Source: SIG672 sp045535095 (GTDB lineage Bacteria > Bacillota > Clostridia > Oscillospirales > CAG-272). Taken from it: 64,000 nt of DNA. The position numbers and the translations under genes were made by a program. Below, piece by piece: positions 23,764 to 32,343 of this stretch (positions are counted from its first letter, which is position 1; each line of letters begins with the position of its first letter). Where the stretch lies: the NCBI GenBank assembly GCA_045535095.1, contig JAZSKY010000054.1:1-64000 (forward strand), written 5' to 3'. The notes beneath the pieces are model-generated. The model was not told the DNA's origin, searched no databases, and saw only the letters and a list, made by a program, of their open reading frames with translations.

Positions 23764-26250
23764 TCAGTCGGCCTTGTATGCCGTAACCTTCATATTGTCA
23801 AAGAAAGCGGTTCCGTCTGCAAAACGTACTCCGACCGCTCCCGTAAGGTAGGGATCGGGATCGGTATAGTCGATAACGAGGGTGCTTCCAACGTAAACCT
23901 GAATGTTTGCGCCAACGCAGACGACCGTAAGCTTCAGCTTTGCAGTATCGGTGCTTATGCGCTGTGATGCAAGCTCCGTTGTCGAGAAGTTGCACTTTTC
24001 AAGCGTCACCTTGTTATTTGTAATATGCAGATAATATCCCTGCATCCAGTTTGCGCCGCGGGTCGAGTCATCTATCGTCGGAGTGGATCCGAATCCGCTT
24101 CCACTCTTAAAGAGCGCGCTGTCTGCCGCGTTTCTCGTTCTGAACAGAAGTCCCATATCAACGTTCGCGCTGAGAGTGATCTCACACTCGAAAGCATAGT
24201 CCGACCAGGTCTCGCTTCCGTAAAGTCTCTTTCCTATCGAGCGGCATCTGAGTCTCTCGCTCGCATGCTCCCAGCTAACGCCGTCAGAGTATATGAGATT
24301 TGTTTTGATGTCGTCTGTGAAATCAAGATTCATCTCGGCGTCTTCGGTATAGAGAACATTGTACGATTTAATATCCGCACTACCCGAGCGAACGTAAACG
24401 GTGATAACGTTTTCACCCTCGGCAAGAGAAAGCTTTTTCAGAGCGCACTCCGTTCTATAAGCCGCGCCGTTGGCTATAAGAGTTACCGTATCTGCGAGAT
24501 TTCCGTTTACGTAAATATCAAGCACGGTTTCCTCGTCAGCGCGATATTTCACGCCGAAGGTATAAAGTCCTTCCTTCTCGGCATATACGCGGTAGTTGAA
24601 CGATTCGTCAGCTTTTGCTACAACGTAGCTGCTCTTATCTATGTCGCTTCCCGTCTCAATAGCGCCGTTTTCGGTGCAGAGTGTTGCGCCGATAAGTCCG
24701 CTATCCTCGCCGACAGGCTTGTAATACTCGCCGTTGCTGCTTCCGCCTACCTCGTCAGATGCGCCAAGGTATCCGAACGATGCGCTTCCGCTCTCGCAGG
24801 TAAGACCGAGCTTCGTTCCCGAAAGGTTGCTTTCATACTTGCAAAGTTCTCTGTCGTTAACGTAGAAGGTGAAGGTGCTTCCCTTCTTTTCTATCTGAAT
24901 GGTCTGGGTTGCGCTGAAATCGTACGCTTCGCCAAAGCTTCTGACAAGAGCCTTCTTGTAGACGGTCTTTGATCCGTCTTTAACGAAGGTAACAACGAGA
25001 AGCTCCTGCGCGCTATCGAAAACCGCACTTGCGTAGTTGTTTTCGTCGCTATACGCGAAAACTGCGCCTGCCTTTGCGCCTGCCGACATATCCGCGGTGG
25101 TTATCTCGATGGTGTATCTGTCGCCCGAAAGAGCGTTTTTGGTGATAAGCCTTGTGCCTGCGCTAAGGTTCACTCTGCCGCCCGAAAGGGTTGCTCCCGA
25201 CACGTTTTCAAAGATTGCCGCATCGGAGGAATTGTCAAAAAACGAGTAAATGTCAGGCATTTCAGGGATATGCTGATCGCCCTGCGTCGGTCCGAAAACG
25301 TCCATAGTTTTACCGTCGAAAACGATTCTGTCTATGTTGAGAGTTCGTCCGCCCTTTTCCCTGTACGAATGGTAAACGATGTAATATGCGTCAAGGTTAG
25401 GCGCTTTTACAGTCGAGCTGTGACCTGTCGCGGTTATTTCTCCGCTTGTATTGACAAGCAGGATATTGTTGCCCTCGGGCAGATCGAATTTAAGCGGAGA
25501 GACGGTGGATACGCTATACGGAATACGGTACGCGATATTGCGGACGTGATTTCCCGTGTAAGTCATATAGTAAATACCGTCGTGATAAACCACCATCGGA
25601 CCCTCGGTCCAGTTTTTGTTTATCTGCGAAAGCGTTCCGATCTCGCTTCCTATGCTTGTTGACGTGGGCATCTCGTAAACCTTGATTCCCGATCCGCTTG
25701 CCGAGTAGAAGTACCACTTTCCGTCGTTATCAACGAAAATGCTTCCGTCTATCTTACGGTTAAAGTTGCCTTCCATCTGCTTGAAGGGACCTGTCGGGCT
25801 ATCCGAGTCGAAGAATCTATGTCCGGTAGCACCGGGAGCGGTTACCATAACGAATTTGCCGTTATAGTACGTAACCTCAGGCGCGTAAGCAGGGAGAGCA
25901 TCGCAGTAGGCTCCCGACTCGTGCGTACCCGAGGGTATCTGGTCGAGCGAAACACACTCGATCTTCTCAGACCAGTTTACAAGATCCTCGGAAACGTAAA
26001 CGTACCAGGGCTTGTTGCTCTGTGCGCTCGGATACAGATAGTATTTTCCGTCATAACGCATAACGAAGGGGTCTCCGATAGACGCGCCGTCAAGGTCTAT
26101 ATTATTTGAAAAGGTTTCTCTTTCCTCAGACGTAAGATCAAAGATAGGTCCTTTCATTGGTATTACCCCTTTCTCCTCCGGCTTTTTGCAAGAAAAAAGC
26201 ATCGGAAGCATAAGTGCCATAATAAGTACAAAGCAAATTGTTTTTTTCAT
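23764..26250 (-). CDS. GH43-like glycoside hydrolase lipoprotein (copy 1)
   Basis: The 828-residue paralogue of the downstream gene has the same architecture: signal peptide with lipobox MLFSC, GH43-type propeller with the acidic triad (GDPFVMRYDG, DGSIFVDNDG, EGPMVVYHDG), laminin-G-like, CBM6/35-like and second laminin-G-like domains. Differences between the copies concentrate in exposed loops and the last domain, which suggests different substrates. It is first in the operon behind a strong promoter and next to an AraC-family gene. That fits carbohydrate-responsive control (inference). Confidence 0.85.
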   Translation of the reverse strand: MKKTICFVLIMALMLPMLFSCKKPEEKGVIPMKGPIFDLTSEERETFSNNIDLDGASIGDPFVMRYDGKYYLYPSAQSNKPWYVYVSEDLVNWSEKIECVSLDQIPSGTHESGAYCDALPAYAPEVTYYNGKFVMVTAPGATGHRFFDSDSPTGPFKQMEGNFNRKIDGSIFVDNDGKWYFYSASGSGIKVYEMPTSTSIGSEIGTLSQINKNWTEGPMVVYHDGIYYMTYTGNHVRNIAYRIPYSVSTVSPLKFDLPEGNNILLVNTSGEITATGHSSTVKAPNLDAYYIVYHSYREKGGRTLNIDRIVFDGKTMDVFGPTQGDQHIPEMPDIYSFFDNSSDAAIFENVSGATLSGGRVNLSAGTRLITKNALSGDRYTIEITTADMSAGAKAGAVFAYSDENNYASAVFDSAQELLVVTFVKDGSKTVYKKALVRSFGEAYDFSATQTIQIEKKGSTFTFYVNDRELCKYESNLSGTKLGLTCESGSASFGYLGASDEVGGSSNGEYYKPVGEDSGLIGATLCTENGAIETGSDIDKSSYVVAKADESFNYRVYAEKEGLYTFGVKYRADEETVLDIYVNGNLADTVTLIANGAAYRTECALKKLSLAEGENVITVYVRSGSADIKSYNVLYTEDAEMNLDFTDDIKTNLIYSDGVSWEHASERLRCRSIGKRLYGSETWSDYAFECEITLSANVDMGLLFRTRNAADSALFKSGSGFGSTPTIDDSTRGANWMQGYYLHITNNKVTLEKCNFSTTELASQRISTDTAKLKLTVVCVGANIQVYVGSTLVIDYTDPDPYLTGAVGVRFADGTAFFDNMKVTAYKAD

Positions 26251-26279
26251 AGCTTTCTCCGGTTTTTAGTATGTGATCT

Positions 26280-26308
26280 ATTATACCATAAATTCCGCTC
26301 TTTTTCAA
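26280..26308 (-). promoter_or_regulatory. Sigma-A promoter for the GH43 operon
   Basis: TTGAAA (26308-26303), a 17-bp spacer, TATAAT (26285-26280) on the minus strand, 30 nt before the GH43 start. The -35 region lies only 12 bp from the araC-like gene stop. Confidence 0.75.
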
Positions 26309-26319
26309 GAGCAAACGTA

Positions 26320-27099
26320 TTAAAAAAATCTCTTTCGGTAGGCAGCAGGGGAAAGTCCCGTGTATTTTTTGAAAATTCTGCTGAAATAGCAGAAATCGGA
26401 AAATCCGCTACTCTCTGCAACCTCGGACACGCTCAGCCATTCAAGAGCGAGAAGCTCCTTCGCGCGGTCAATTTTGAGATTTATAAAATAGCTTTGGGGT
26501 GAGGTTCCCATATATTTTGCAAACACCCGTCTGAAATACGCAGGGCTGAGTCCCGACATAGCTGCGATACTCGAAACGGTGACCTCACTATCCGACTTAT
26601 GCTCTGCCATATATCTGCACGCGTTTTCTATTTTTTCTCTCATTTCGCTTCCGACGTACTCGGTCTGCGACTTTTTCACAAGCGCAAGATATATCTCGCA
26701 AAGGGAGGAAAGCGTTTCGGACAAATAGCCTCTGCTCTTTTTTCCCCACGCTTTTGCGGCGCGGAGAAAGAATTTCTCACATTCGGGAACCTTTCCGAAG
26801 ATCTCGCTTGAAAAGGTCCTGCCGTCATCGTCAGACAGGAAATTTATCGCAATAAACGAATAGTTCTCGCTTTTTACGTTCATATCGTACCTTGAGTTCT
26901 TGGCGAGATAGAAAACGTCCCCCGTTTTTGCGGTGAAAGTCACATTATTCTCGAAAAAATAGTCACATTCACCCGAAATTATATATAAAAATCCGTGGCA
27001 AAGTCTCGGTGCGGACAGCGGGATCGTCCTTCTTGAAAGCTCGCCCTGCCACGCATTTTCTATTTTCGTTACTGTCAGCTCGTTTTGTAGGATACTCAC
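26320..27099 (-). CDS. AraC-family transcriptional regulator
   Basis: The 259-residue product has an N-terminal cupin-like sensor domain (FTAKTGDVFYLAKNSRY) and a C-terminal pair of HTH motifs (about 160-255). These include VSSIAAMSGLSPAYFRRVF and SVSEVAESSGFSDFCYFSRI, ending KYTGLSPAAYRKRFF. The GTG start at 27099 has GGAGGTGG upstream. It lies directly upstream of the GH43 operon on the same strand and divergent from the NagA-like gene, so it probably senses a sugar and activates one or both. Confidence 0.93.
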   Translation of the reverse strand: MSILQNELTVTKIENAWQGELSRRTIPLSAPRLCHGFLYIISGECDYFFENNVTFTAKTGDVFYLAKNSRYDMNVKSENYSFIAINFLSDDDGRTFSSEIFGKVPECEKFFLRAAKAWGKKSRGYLSETLSSLCEIYLALVKKSQTEYVGSEMREKIENACRYMAEHKSDSEVTVSSIAAMSGLSPAYFRRVFAKYMGTSPQSYFINLKIDRAKELLALEWLSVSEVAESSGFSDFCYFSRIFKKYTGLSPAAYRKRFF

Positions 27100-27122
27100 G
27101 AGAGTCCACCTCCTTTTCTTAT

Positions 27123-27151
27123 ATTATACGGCAAGGGGGATAAAAAATCAA
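27123..27151 (-). promoter_or_regulatory. Sigma-A promoter for the AraC-family gene
   Basis: TTGATT (27151-27146), a 17-bp spacer, TATAAT (27128-27123) on the minus strand, about 24 nt before the GTG start. Confidence 0.7.
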
Positions 27152-27256
27152 TATACTTTTGATAAATTATAAGCGAAAAGTCCAAGTCGCTTGATATATC
27201 TATTTACTTTTTCCACTCTCGGTGCTATCATATTTTCAGAAAGGTGTGATTTTTCA

Positions 27257-28171
27257 GTGAAAAAAGGCTTCTTTGACGCATACAAAGAAAATGCGTCGCG
27301 CGAATATTTTACGGTATATGCCAAATACGCCGAGGGACTTGTATCGTCCGAGATCATAGACGCTCTGCACAAGGCGGAGAGCGGAGAGTCGGACTCGCCT
27401 ATTATCACAATGGCGAAAAACGAAGCGTTTATACTTGAAAACGCGAAGATTAGCGTAAATCCGCACGAGATGTTCTCGGGCGCACTTGACGCGCGCGAGC
27501 CATCGCAGTTCATTCGAGACGAGCGTCACAGAAAAAATATGATTCCTCTTCGCCCTTACACGCCGCGCATCTTTATCGACGGATCAAACTCGCTCGCCTT
27601 TACGGCAGGACCCGACTTCGGTCACACCGCTTGTGACTATGAGACGGCCGTCAAGGCGTTTGAGCGAGGCGCGAATTGTCTTACGCACACCTTCAACGCA
27701 ATGCCACCTCTCCATCACAGAAATCCCGGACCTATCGGCGCGGCTATCGACAAGGGCGCATTCGTTCAGGTCATAACCGACGGATTCCACATTCACCCCT
27801 CGGTAGTGAAAATGCTCGACCGCACCTTCGGTCCCGACAGAATGATCATCATCAGCGATTCTATCGCGCCCGCAGGTCTTTCGGACGGCGAGTACGTAAT
27901 AAACGGCAGACCGATAGTTATGAAAAACTCGCACGCCTATCTCCCTGACGGCACGATCGCAGGAAGCGCGTCAACTCTTATGGAGTGCGTAAGGCAGGCA
28001 ATTTCCTTTGGAATACCCAAAGAGGACGCCATCAAAATGGCATCTGAAACGCCCGCGAACTGCATCGGCGTAAAAAAAGGACGTATCGAAAAGGGATACG
28101 ATGCCGACTTCATCGTTACAGACGGTGATCTGAACGTAATTTCCACTATCGTTTGCGGCAAAAAGATATAA
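27257..28171 (+). CDS. Chimeric protein: unknown N-terminus fused to C-terminal half of NagA
   Basis: From the GTG at 27257 (GAAAGG upstream) the product has 304 residues. Residues from about 122 on match the C-terminal half of N-acetylglucosamine-6-phosphate deacetylase: GHTACDYE, THTFNAMPPLHHR, DGFHIHP, the catalytic-Asp motif SDSIAPAG, PDGTIAGSAST and GYDADFIV. The NagA N-terminal half, with the HxH metal ligands and the EGPF-type Glu, is absent. In its place are about 120 residues I cannot assign (for example KNEAFILENAKISVNPHEMF). It is probably inactive as a deacetylase, either from an internal deletion fusing two genes or with a new role. The frame is open throughout. Confidence 0.65.
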   Translation: MKKGFFDAYKENASREYFTVYAKYAEGLVSSEIIDALHKAESGESDSPIITMAKNEAFILENAKISVNPHEMFSGALDAREPSQFIRDERHRKNMIPLRPYTPRIFIDGSNSLAFTAGPDFGHTACDYETAVKAFERGANCLTHTFNAMPPLHHRNPGPIGAAIDKGAFVQVITDGFHIHPSVVKMLDRTFGPDRMIIISDSIAPAGLSDGEYVINGRPIVMKNSHAYLPDGTIAGSASTLMECVRQAISFGIPKEDAIKMASETPANCIGVKKGRIEKGYDADFIVTDGDLNVISTIVCGKKI

Positions 28172-28177
28172 AAAAAC

Positions 28178-28233
28178 ATACTCTGAGTATATTTTTCGTT
28201 TATCTTCGGAAAATATATTCAGAGTATTTTTTT
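28178..28233 (+). terminator. Long hairpin terminator after the NagA-like gene
   Basis: ATACTCTGAGTATATTTTT and AAAATATATTCAGAGTAT form an 18-bp near-perfect stem followed by TTTTTTT. The DUF421 gene starts about 14 nt later, so it could also act as an attenuator. Confidence 0.75.
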
Positions 28234-28246
28234 AGGCGGTGATATT

Positions 28247-28948
28247 TTGGACGAACTGACTACCCTTCTTGTGCGAACTGTGATAGTCTATCTTCTCCTC
28301 ACACTTTCAATGCGCATAATGGGAAAAAGACAGCTCGGTGAAATGGAGATTTCCGACCTCATTACCACCCTTCTCTTTTCGGAGATCGCCGCCGTACCCG
28401 TTGTCGATCAGTCGATTCCTCTTTTTCACGCGATAATCCCTATCCTTATTCTGATCTCGTTTGAAATAATAATTCCCTTCGCTATCGGCAAAAGTAGAAA
28501 GGTGAAAAAGCTGGTCGAGGGCAGACCGTCCTATCTTATATACAAGGGCGAGCTTCGTCTTTCCGAAATAAAAAAGAACCGCGTTTCACTTGACGAGATA
28601 ATGTGCGAGCTGAGAAATCAGGGGTATTTTGATCTTTCCGACGTGGACTACGCCCTGCTTGAACCCAACGGACAGCTTTCGGTCTTGCCGAAAAGCAACG
28701 ACGAGACCTTGCGTAACGTCGGCGGAATGATGCACTGTCTCGTTATAAACGGCGAGATAGTACGCTTTAATTTAAGTCTTGTCGGCGTAGATGAAAACTG
28801 GGTAAACAAGACCGTTTCCGCTATGGGCGCACGTCTTAGCGACGTAAGCCTTCTCGGTATCGACGACAACGGCTGCGTCATCTACGCTATATCAAAAAAC
28901 GGAAAAAACACGAAAATAATGAAAAAAGCAAAAAAAGACGTCCCGTGA
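28247..28948 (+). CDS. DUF421 (YetF-like) membrane protein
   Basis: The 233-residue product has three N-terminal membrane helices with the family signature LSMRIMGKRQLGEMEISDL. A cytoplasmic C-terminal domain follows, with GRPSYLIYKGELRLSEIKKNR and LSVLPKSNDETL. DUF421 proteins (YetF, YrbG) are common in spore-formers; some are implicated in germination or redox, but the molecular function is unknown. The TTG start at 28247 is supported by AGGCGGTGAT upstream. Its stop forms part of the terminator shared with rplQ. Confidence 0.88.
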   Translation: MDELTTLLVRTVIVYLLLTLSMRIMGKRQLGEMEISDLITTLLFSEIAAVPVVDQSIPLFHAIIPILILISFEIIIPFAIGKSRKVKKLVEGRPSYLIYKGELRLSEIKKNRVSLDEIMCELRNQGYFDLSDVDYALLEPNGQLSVLPKSNDETLRNVGGMMHCLVINGEIVRFNLSLVGVDENWVNKTVSAMGARLSDVSLLGIDDNGCVIYAISKNGKNTKIMKKAKKDVP

Positions 28949-28972
28949 TTTTCACGGGACGTTCTTTATCGC
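28937..28972. terminator. Convergent terminator between the DUF421 gene and rplQ
   Basis: GACGTCCCGTGA with TCACGGGACGTT forms an 11-bp stem with a short T loop. T-rich tracts lie on both sides, so it ends both the DUF421 gene and the ribosomal superoperon. Confidence 0.8.
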
Positions 28973-28975
28973 TTT

Positions 28976-29398
28976 TTAGCCTTCGATAGCGGGAGCTTCT
29001 ACCTTCTTGGTATCAGCCTTGCTATCCTCTTCGGCCTGCTTCTCGGGAGCCTTGTAACCAACGAGAGTGATTACTGCCATTTCGGCGCCGTCTCCGCGAC
29101 GGGGTCCGAGCTTGTAAATAGCGGTGTATCCGCCATTCTGGTTCTCATAACTGGGAGCGATGGTATCGAAGAGTTTTCTTACAACATCCTCCTTAGTAAT
29201 GAAAGCAAGTGCCTGACGGCGTGCAGCAAGAGTGTTGGTCTTGCCGAGCGTGATCATTTTATCAGCAAGCGCGCGAACTTCCTTTGCTCTGGTTACGGTC
29301 GTCTCGATTCTGCCGTTTTCAAGCAGATAGGTTACGAGACCGCGGAGCATAATGTTTCTATGCGCTGTGGTTCTGCCGAGTTTTCTGGTTCCTGGCAT
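28976..29398 (-). CDS. rplQ: 50S ribosomal protein L17
   Basis: The 140-residue product begins MPGTRKLGRTTAHRNIMLR, the L17 hallmark, and includes VTRAKEVRALADKMITLGK. A charged extension of about 25 residues at the C-terminus (from KAPEKQAEED) goes beyond the minimal L17 length. It is the last gene of the leftward superoperon, 36 bp after rpoA. Confidence 0.97.
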   Translation of the reverse strand: MPGTRKLGRTTAHRNIMLRGLVTYLLENGRIETTVTRAKEVRALADKMITLGKTNTLAARRQALAFITKEDVVRKLFDTIAPSYENQNGGYTAIYKLGPRRGDGAEMAVITLVGYKAPEKQAEEDSKADTKKVEAPAIEG

Positions 29399-29434
29399 TT
29401 CAGTTTTACCTCCTTCAACTTTTTGTAGGCTGGA

Positions 29435-30385
29435 TTATTCTTCTTCGTGTTTGAAGTTGAGACCCAGCGAGTGAAGCTTTGCCCTCACTTCATCAAGTGA
29501 TTTCTTTCCGAGGTTTCTGACCTTGATCATCTCTTCCTCGGTCTTGTTTACAAGGTCTTCAACAGTGTTGATGCCTGCGCGCTTCAAGCAGTTGAACCTA
29601 CGTACAGACATGTCAAGTTCCTCAATGGTCATCTCATAAACCTTTTCCTTAATGCTAGCGTTGCTATCAATAAGTATCTGCTTATCTCCGTTCTCCTCAG
29701 AGAGGTTTACAAAGAGACTGAGATGCTCGTTGAGTATCTTGGCTCCGTAGGATACTGCGTCCTTAGCGGAGATCGTTCCGTTGGTCTGTACCTCGAGGGT
29801 GAGCTTGTCATAGTCAGTAATGTTACCAACACGAGTATTCTCTACCTTGTAGCTTACGCTATATACGGGGGTATAGATCGAATCGGTATAGATAAGTCCG
29901 ATAACGGGCGAATTGCTCTGCTTGTTCTTTTCCTGAGAAACATATCCTCTACCGTGATCAAACGTCAGCTCCATATAGAAATGAGCGTTCTCACTAAGGG
30001 TAGCGATATGAAGATCGGGATTGAGGATCTCAATATCCGAATCCTGCTTAATATCTCCTGCAGTTACTTCTGCGGGACCTGTAATATCGATTATCGCCAT
30101 TTTAGCGCTTTCTGTGTAAAGCTTTGCAACGATTCCCTTGATATTAAGAATGATCTCGGGTACGTCTTCCTTAACTCCGGGGATAGTGGATATCTCGTGG
30201 AGTACGCCGTCTATCTTAACGCTGACGACTGCAACGCCGGGAAGAGAGCTGAGAAGAACTCTGCGGAGCGAGTTTCCGAGGGTAGTTCCGTAACCACGCT
30301 CGAGGGGCTCTACAACAAATCTTCCAAAGCTGCCGTTTTCACTCTCGTAATCGGTTGCAACGATAGGCTTTTCGATGTTTTTCAT
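29435..30385 (-). CDS. rpoA: RNA polymerase alpha subunit
   Basis: The 316-residue product has an N-terminal dimerisation domain (GTTLGNSLRRVLLSSLPG) and a C-terminal domain for UP-element and activator contact (MTIEELDMSVRRFNCLKRAGI, split by family helices). It assembles as a dimer to nucleate RNA polymerase. Its position between rpsD and rplQ is the conserved alpha-operon order. Confidence 0.98.
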   Translation of the reverse strand: MKNIEKPIVATDYESENGSFGRFVVEPLERGYGTTLGNSLRRVLLSSLPGVAVVSVKIDGVLHEISTIPGVKEDVPEIILNIKGIVAKLYTESAKMAIIDITGPAEVTAGDIKQDSDIEILNPDLHIATLSENAHFYMELTFDHGRGYVSQEKNKQSNSPVIGLIYTDSIYTPVYSVSYKVENTRVGNITDYDKLTLEVQTNGTISAKDAVSYGAKILNEHLSLFVNLSEENGDKQILIDSNASIKEKVYEMTIEELDMSVRRFNCLKRAGINTVEDLVNKTEEEMIKVRNLGKKSLDEVRAKLHSLGLNFKHEEE

Positions 30386-30467
30386 TAAATTTTCCTCCTG
30401 ATTATTTTTTGCGTTTTGATCTTGTACGGTTTAACTGCACCGTAATAAACACGTTGGAGGCTGATTA

Positions 30468-31094
30468 TTACTTCGAATACAACTCAACGATAAGCTGTTC
30501 GTCAAACGGAAAATCAATATCCTCTCTCTTGGGAAGTGCAACTACCTTTGCAGCAGCCTTCTCTTTGTTAAGATCAAGCCATGCGGGAGCTACGTGGGAC
30601 TGCATATTCTCGATGAGTCCAGCGAACTTTTCAAGAGACTTAACGTTATCCTTGAGAGCGATCTCGTCGCCAACTTTAACGATAAGCGAAGGAATATTTA
30701 CCTTTTTGCCGTTGAGCGTGAAGTGTGCGTGAAGTACCAACTGACGTGCTTCTCTGCGGCTGCTAGCGAGACCCATTCTGTAAACTACGTTGTCGAGTCT
30801 TCTCTCAAGCAGGCTGAGCAGGTTTTCACCGGTTACGCCTTCCTGATTATCTGCCTTCTCAAAGTAGCCCTTGAACTGGCTCTCGAGAACGCCGTAGTAT
30901 CTCTTGGTCTTCTGCTTTTCACGAAGCTGCATTCCGTATTCACGGGGTTTCTTAGTTTCTGCACCATGCTGTCCGGGAGCTACCGGTCTACGCTCCATAG
31001 CGCACTTGCCGGTAAGGCAACGGTCGCCCTTGAGAAAGAGCTTTACGCCTTCTCTGCGGCAGAGCTTGCATGCAGGACCTGTATATCTTGCCAT
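30468..31094 (-). CDS. rpsD: 30S ribosomal protein S4 (zinc-binding type)
   Basis: The 208-residue product has an N-terminal four-Cys cluster (CKLC, then C and C in GDRCLTGKC), the C+ zinc form of S4. The S4 RNA-binding domain (RRLDNVVYRMGLASSRREARQ) follows. S4 initiates 30S assembly and, in Firmicutes, represses its own gene through a leader; here it is embedded in the alpha operon. Confidence 0.98.
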   Translation of the reverse strand: MARYTGPACKLCRREGVKLFLKGDRCLTGKCAMERRPVAPGQHGAETKKPREYGMQLREKQKTKRYYGVLESQFKGYFEKADNQEGVTGENLLSLLERRLDNVVYRMGLASSRREARQLVLHAHFTLNGKKVNIPSLIVKVGDEIALKDNVKSLEKFAGLIENMQSHVAPAWLDLNKEKAAAKVVALPKREDIDFPFDEQLIVELYSK

Positions 31095-31117
31095 TTGTCT
31101 GTTCCTCCTTATTATGA

Positions 31118-31516
31118 TTAGACGCGTCTTCTCTTAGGCGGTCTGCATCCGTTGTGCGGGATGGGGGTTACGTCCTTGATCATCGTGATATCAAGACCTG
31201 CGGTCTGGAGAGCGCGGATTGCTGCTTCTCTTCCCGATCCGGGTCCCTTAACGTAAACCTCGATGGTCTTCATACCATGCTCGATTGCTGCCTTTGCAGC
31301 GGTCTCGGATGCCATCTGTGCTGCGAACGGAGTGGACTTTCTGGAGCCCTTGAATCCGAGTTCTCCTGCCGATGCCCACGATACTGCGTTTCCGTTAGTA
31401 TCGGTGATCGTCACGATGGTATTGTTGTAGGTCGAACGAATATGAGCAGTTCCCTTTTCAATATTCTTGCGCTCGCGGCGCATTCTGATGACCTTCTTAG
31501 TTGTTGCCTTTGCCAT
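31118..31516 (-). CDS. rpsK: 30S ribosomal protein S11
   Basis: The 132-residue product contains GTAHIRSTYNNTIVTITDTNG, in overlapping family motifs, and ends IPHNGCRPPKRRRV as expected for S11. It lines the platform of the 30S subunit. It lies between rpsM and rpsD. Confidence 0.98.
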   Translation of the reverse strand: MAKATTKKVIRMRRERKNIEKGTAHIRSTYNNTIVTITDTNGNAVSWASAGELGFKGSRKSTPFAAQMASETAAKAAIEHGMKTIEVYVKGPGSGREAAIRALQTAGLDITMIKDVTPIPHNGCRPPKRRRV

Positions 31517-31533
31517 CTTATTGAATCACTCCT

Positions 31534-31902
31534 TTACTTCTTCTTGTTAGCGATTGTCTTTGCGGGACCTTTTCTGGTTCTCGCGTTTGTTTTGGTTCTC
31601 TGTCCTCTTACGGGGAGACCCTTTCTGTGTCTGATTCCGCGGTAGCAGTTGATCTCGATCATTCTCTTGATCTCGAGCGAAACGTCACGGCGAAGGTCTC
31701 CTTCTACAGTGTAGTTTGCTTCGATCTCATCACGAAGTTTACTGATCTCGTCGTCTGTAAGATCCTTTGCGCGCTTGTCGGGGTCTATACCGGTTGCTGC
31801 AAGGATATCGTTAGAGCTCTTTCTGCCTATTCCGTAGATATAGGTAAGTGCGATCTCTACGCGCTTGTTGTTAGGAATATCAACACCAGCTATACGTGCC
31901 AT
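31534..31902 (-). CDS. rpsM: 30S ribosomal protein S13
   Basis: The 122-residue product begins MARIAGVDIPNNKRVEIAL, includes YGIGRKSS and RGIRHRKGLPVRGQRTK, and has a basic tail that contacts the P-site tRNA. It lies in alpha-operon order after rpmJ. Confidence 0.98.
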   Translation of the reverse strand: MARIAGVDIPNNKRVEIALTYIYGIGRKSSNDILAATGIDPDKRAKDLTDDEISKLRDEIEANYTVEGDLRRDVSLEIKRMIEINCYRGIRHRKGLPVRGQRTKTNARTRKGPAKTIANKKK

Positions 31903-31925
31903 TCAGTTTTCACCTCTCTTTTAGA

Positions 31926-32039
31926 TTAACCCTGTCTCTGCTTATGCTTAGGGTTCTCGCATATAACCATTACGTTACCTTTTCTTTTTATGATCTTGCA
32001 CTTGTCGCAAATCTTTTTAACGGATGGTTTTACTTTCAT
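31926..32039 (-). CDS. rpmJ: 50S ribosomal protein L36 (zinc type)
   Basis: This 37-residue gene is easily missed because of its length. The product begins MKVKPSVKKICDKCK and continues IIKRKGNVMVICENPKHKQ. It keeps the CxxC...C...H zinc ligands of the C+ form. It lies between infA (29 bp) and rpsM (23 bp), the conserved position. Confidence 0.97.
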   Translation of the reverse strand: MKVKPSVKKICDKCKIIKRKGNVMVICENPKHKQRQG

Positions 32040-32068
32040 TGTTTGTCACCATTCCTTTCTGAATTTGG

Positions 32069-32287
32069 CTATTTGGAACGCCATGTGATACGTCCCTTGG
32101 TGAGGTCGTAAACAGAAACCTCTACTTTAACCGAGTCACCGGGGAGTATCCAAATATAGTTCATTCTGAGCTTTCCGGACAGATGAGCTGTGATCATGTG
32201 TCCGTTAGCAAGCTTTACTTTGAAGGTGGCGTTCGGAAGTGCCTCTACAACCGTTCCTTCAAATTCAATTACGTCATCTTTAGGCAA
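32069..32287 (-). CDS. infA: Translation initiation factor IF-1
   Basis: The 72-residue OB-fold protein has IEFEGTVVEALPNATFKV and HLSGKLRMNYIWILPGD. IF-1 blocks the A site during initiation. The gene ends with TAG at the universally expected length, which shows TAG is an ordinary stop codon in this genome. It lies between map and rpmJ. Confidence 0.98.
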   Translation of the reverse strand: MPKDDVIEFEGTVVEALPNATFKVKLANGHMITAHLSGKLRMNYIWILPGDSVKVEVSVYDLTKGRITWRSK

Positions 32288-32343
32288 AACAATTCCTCCT
32301 CATTATTAGGTTTTGGTCCTTTGTGGACTTACGATACGTTTTT

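Noticed and set aside
22748..23851. Open frame of 367 codons opposite the GH43 gene
   Set aside because: It is antisense to a lipoprotein gene with a clear signal peptide and catalytic motifs.
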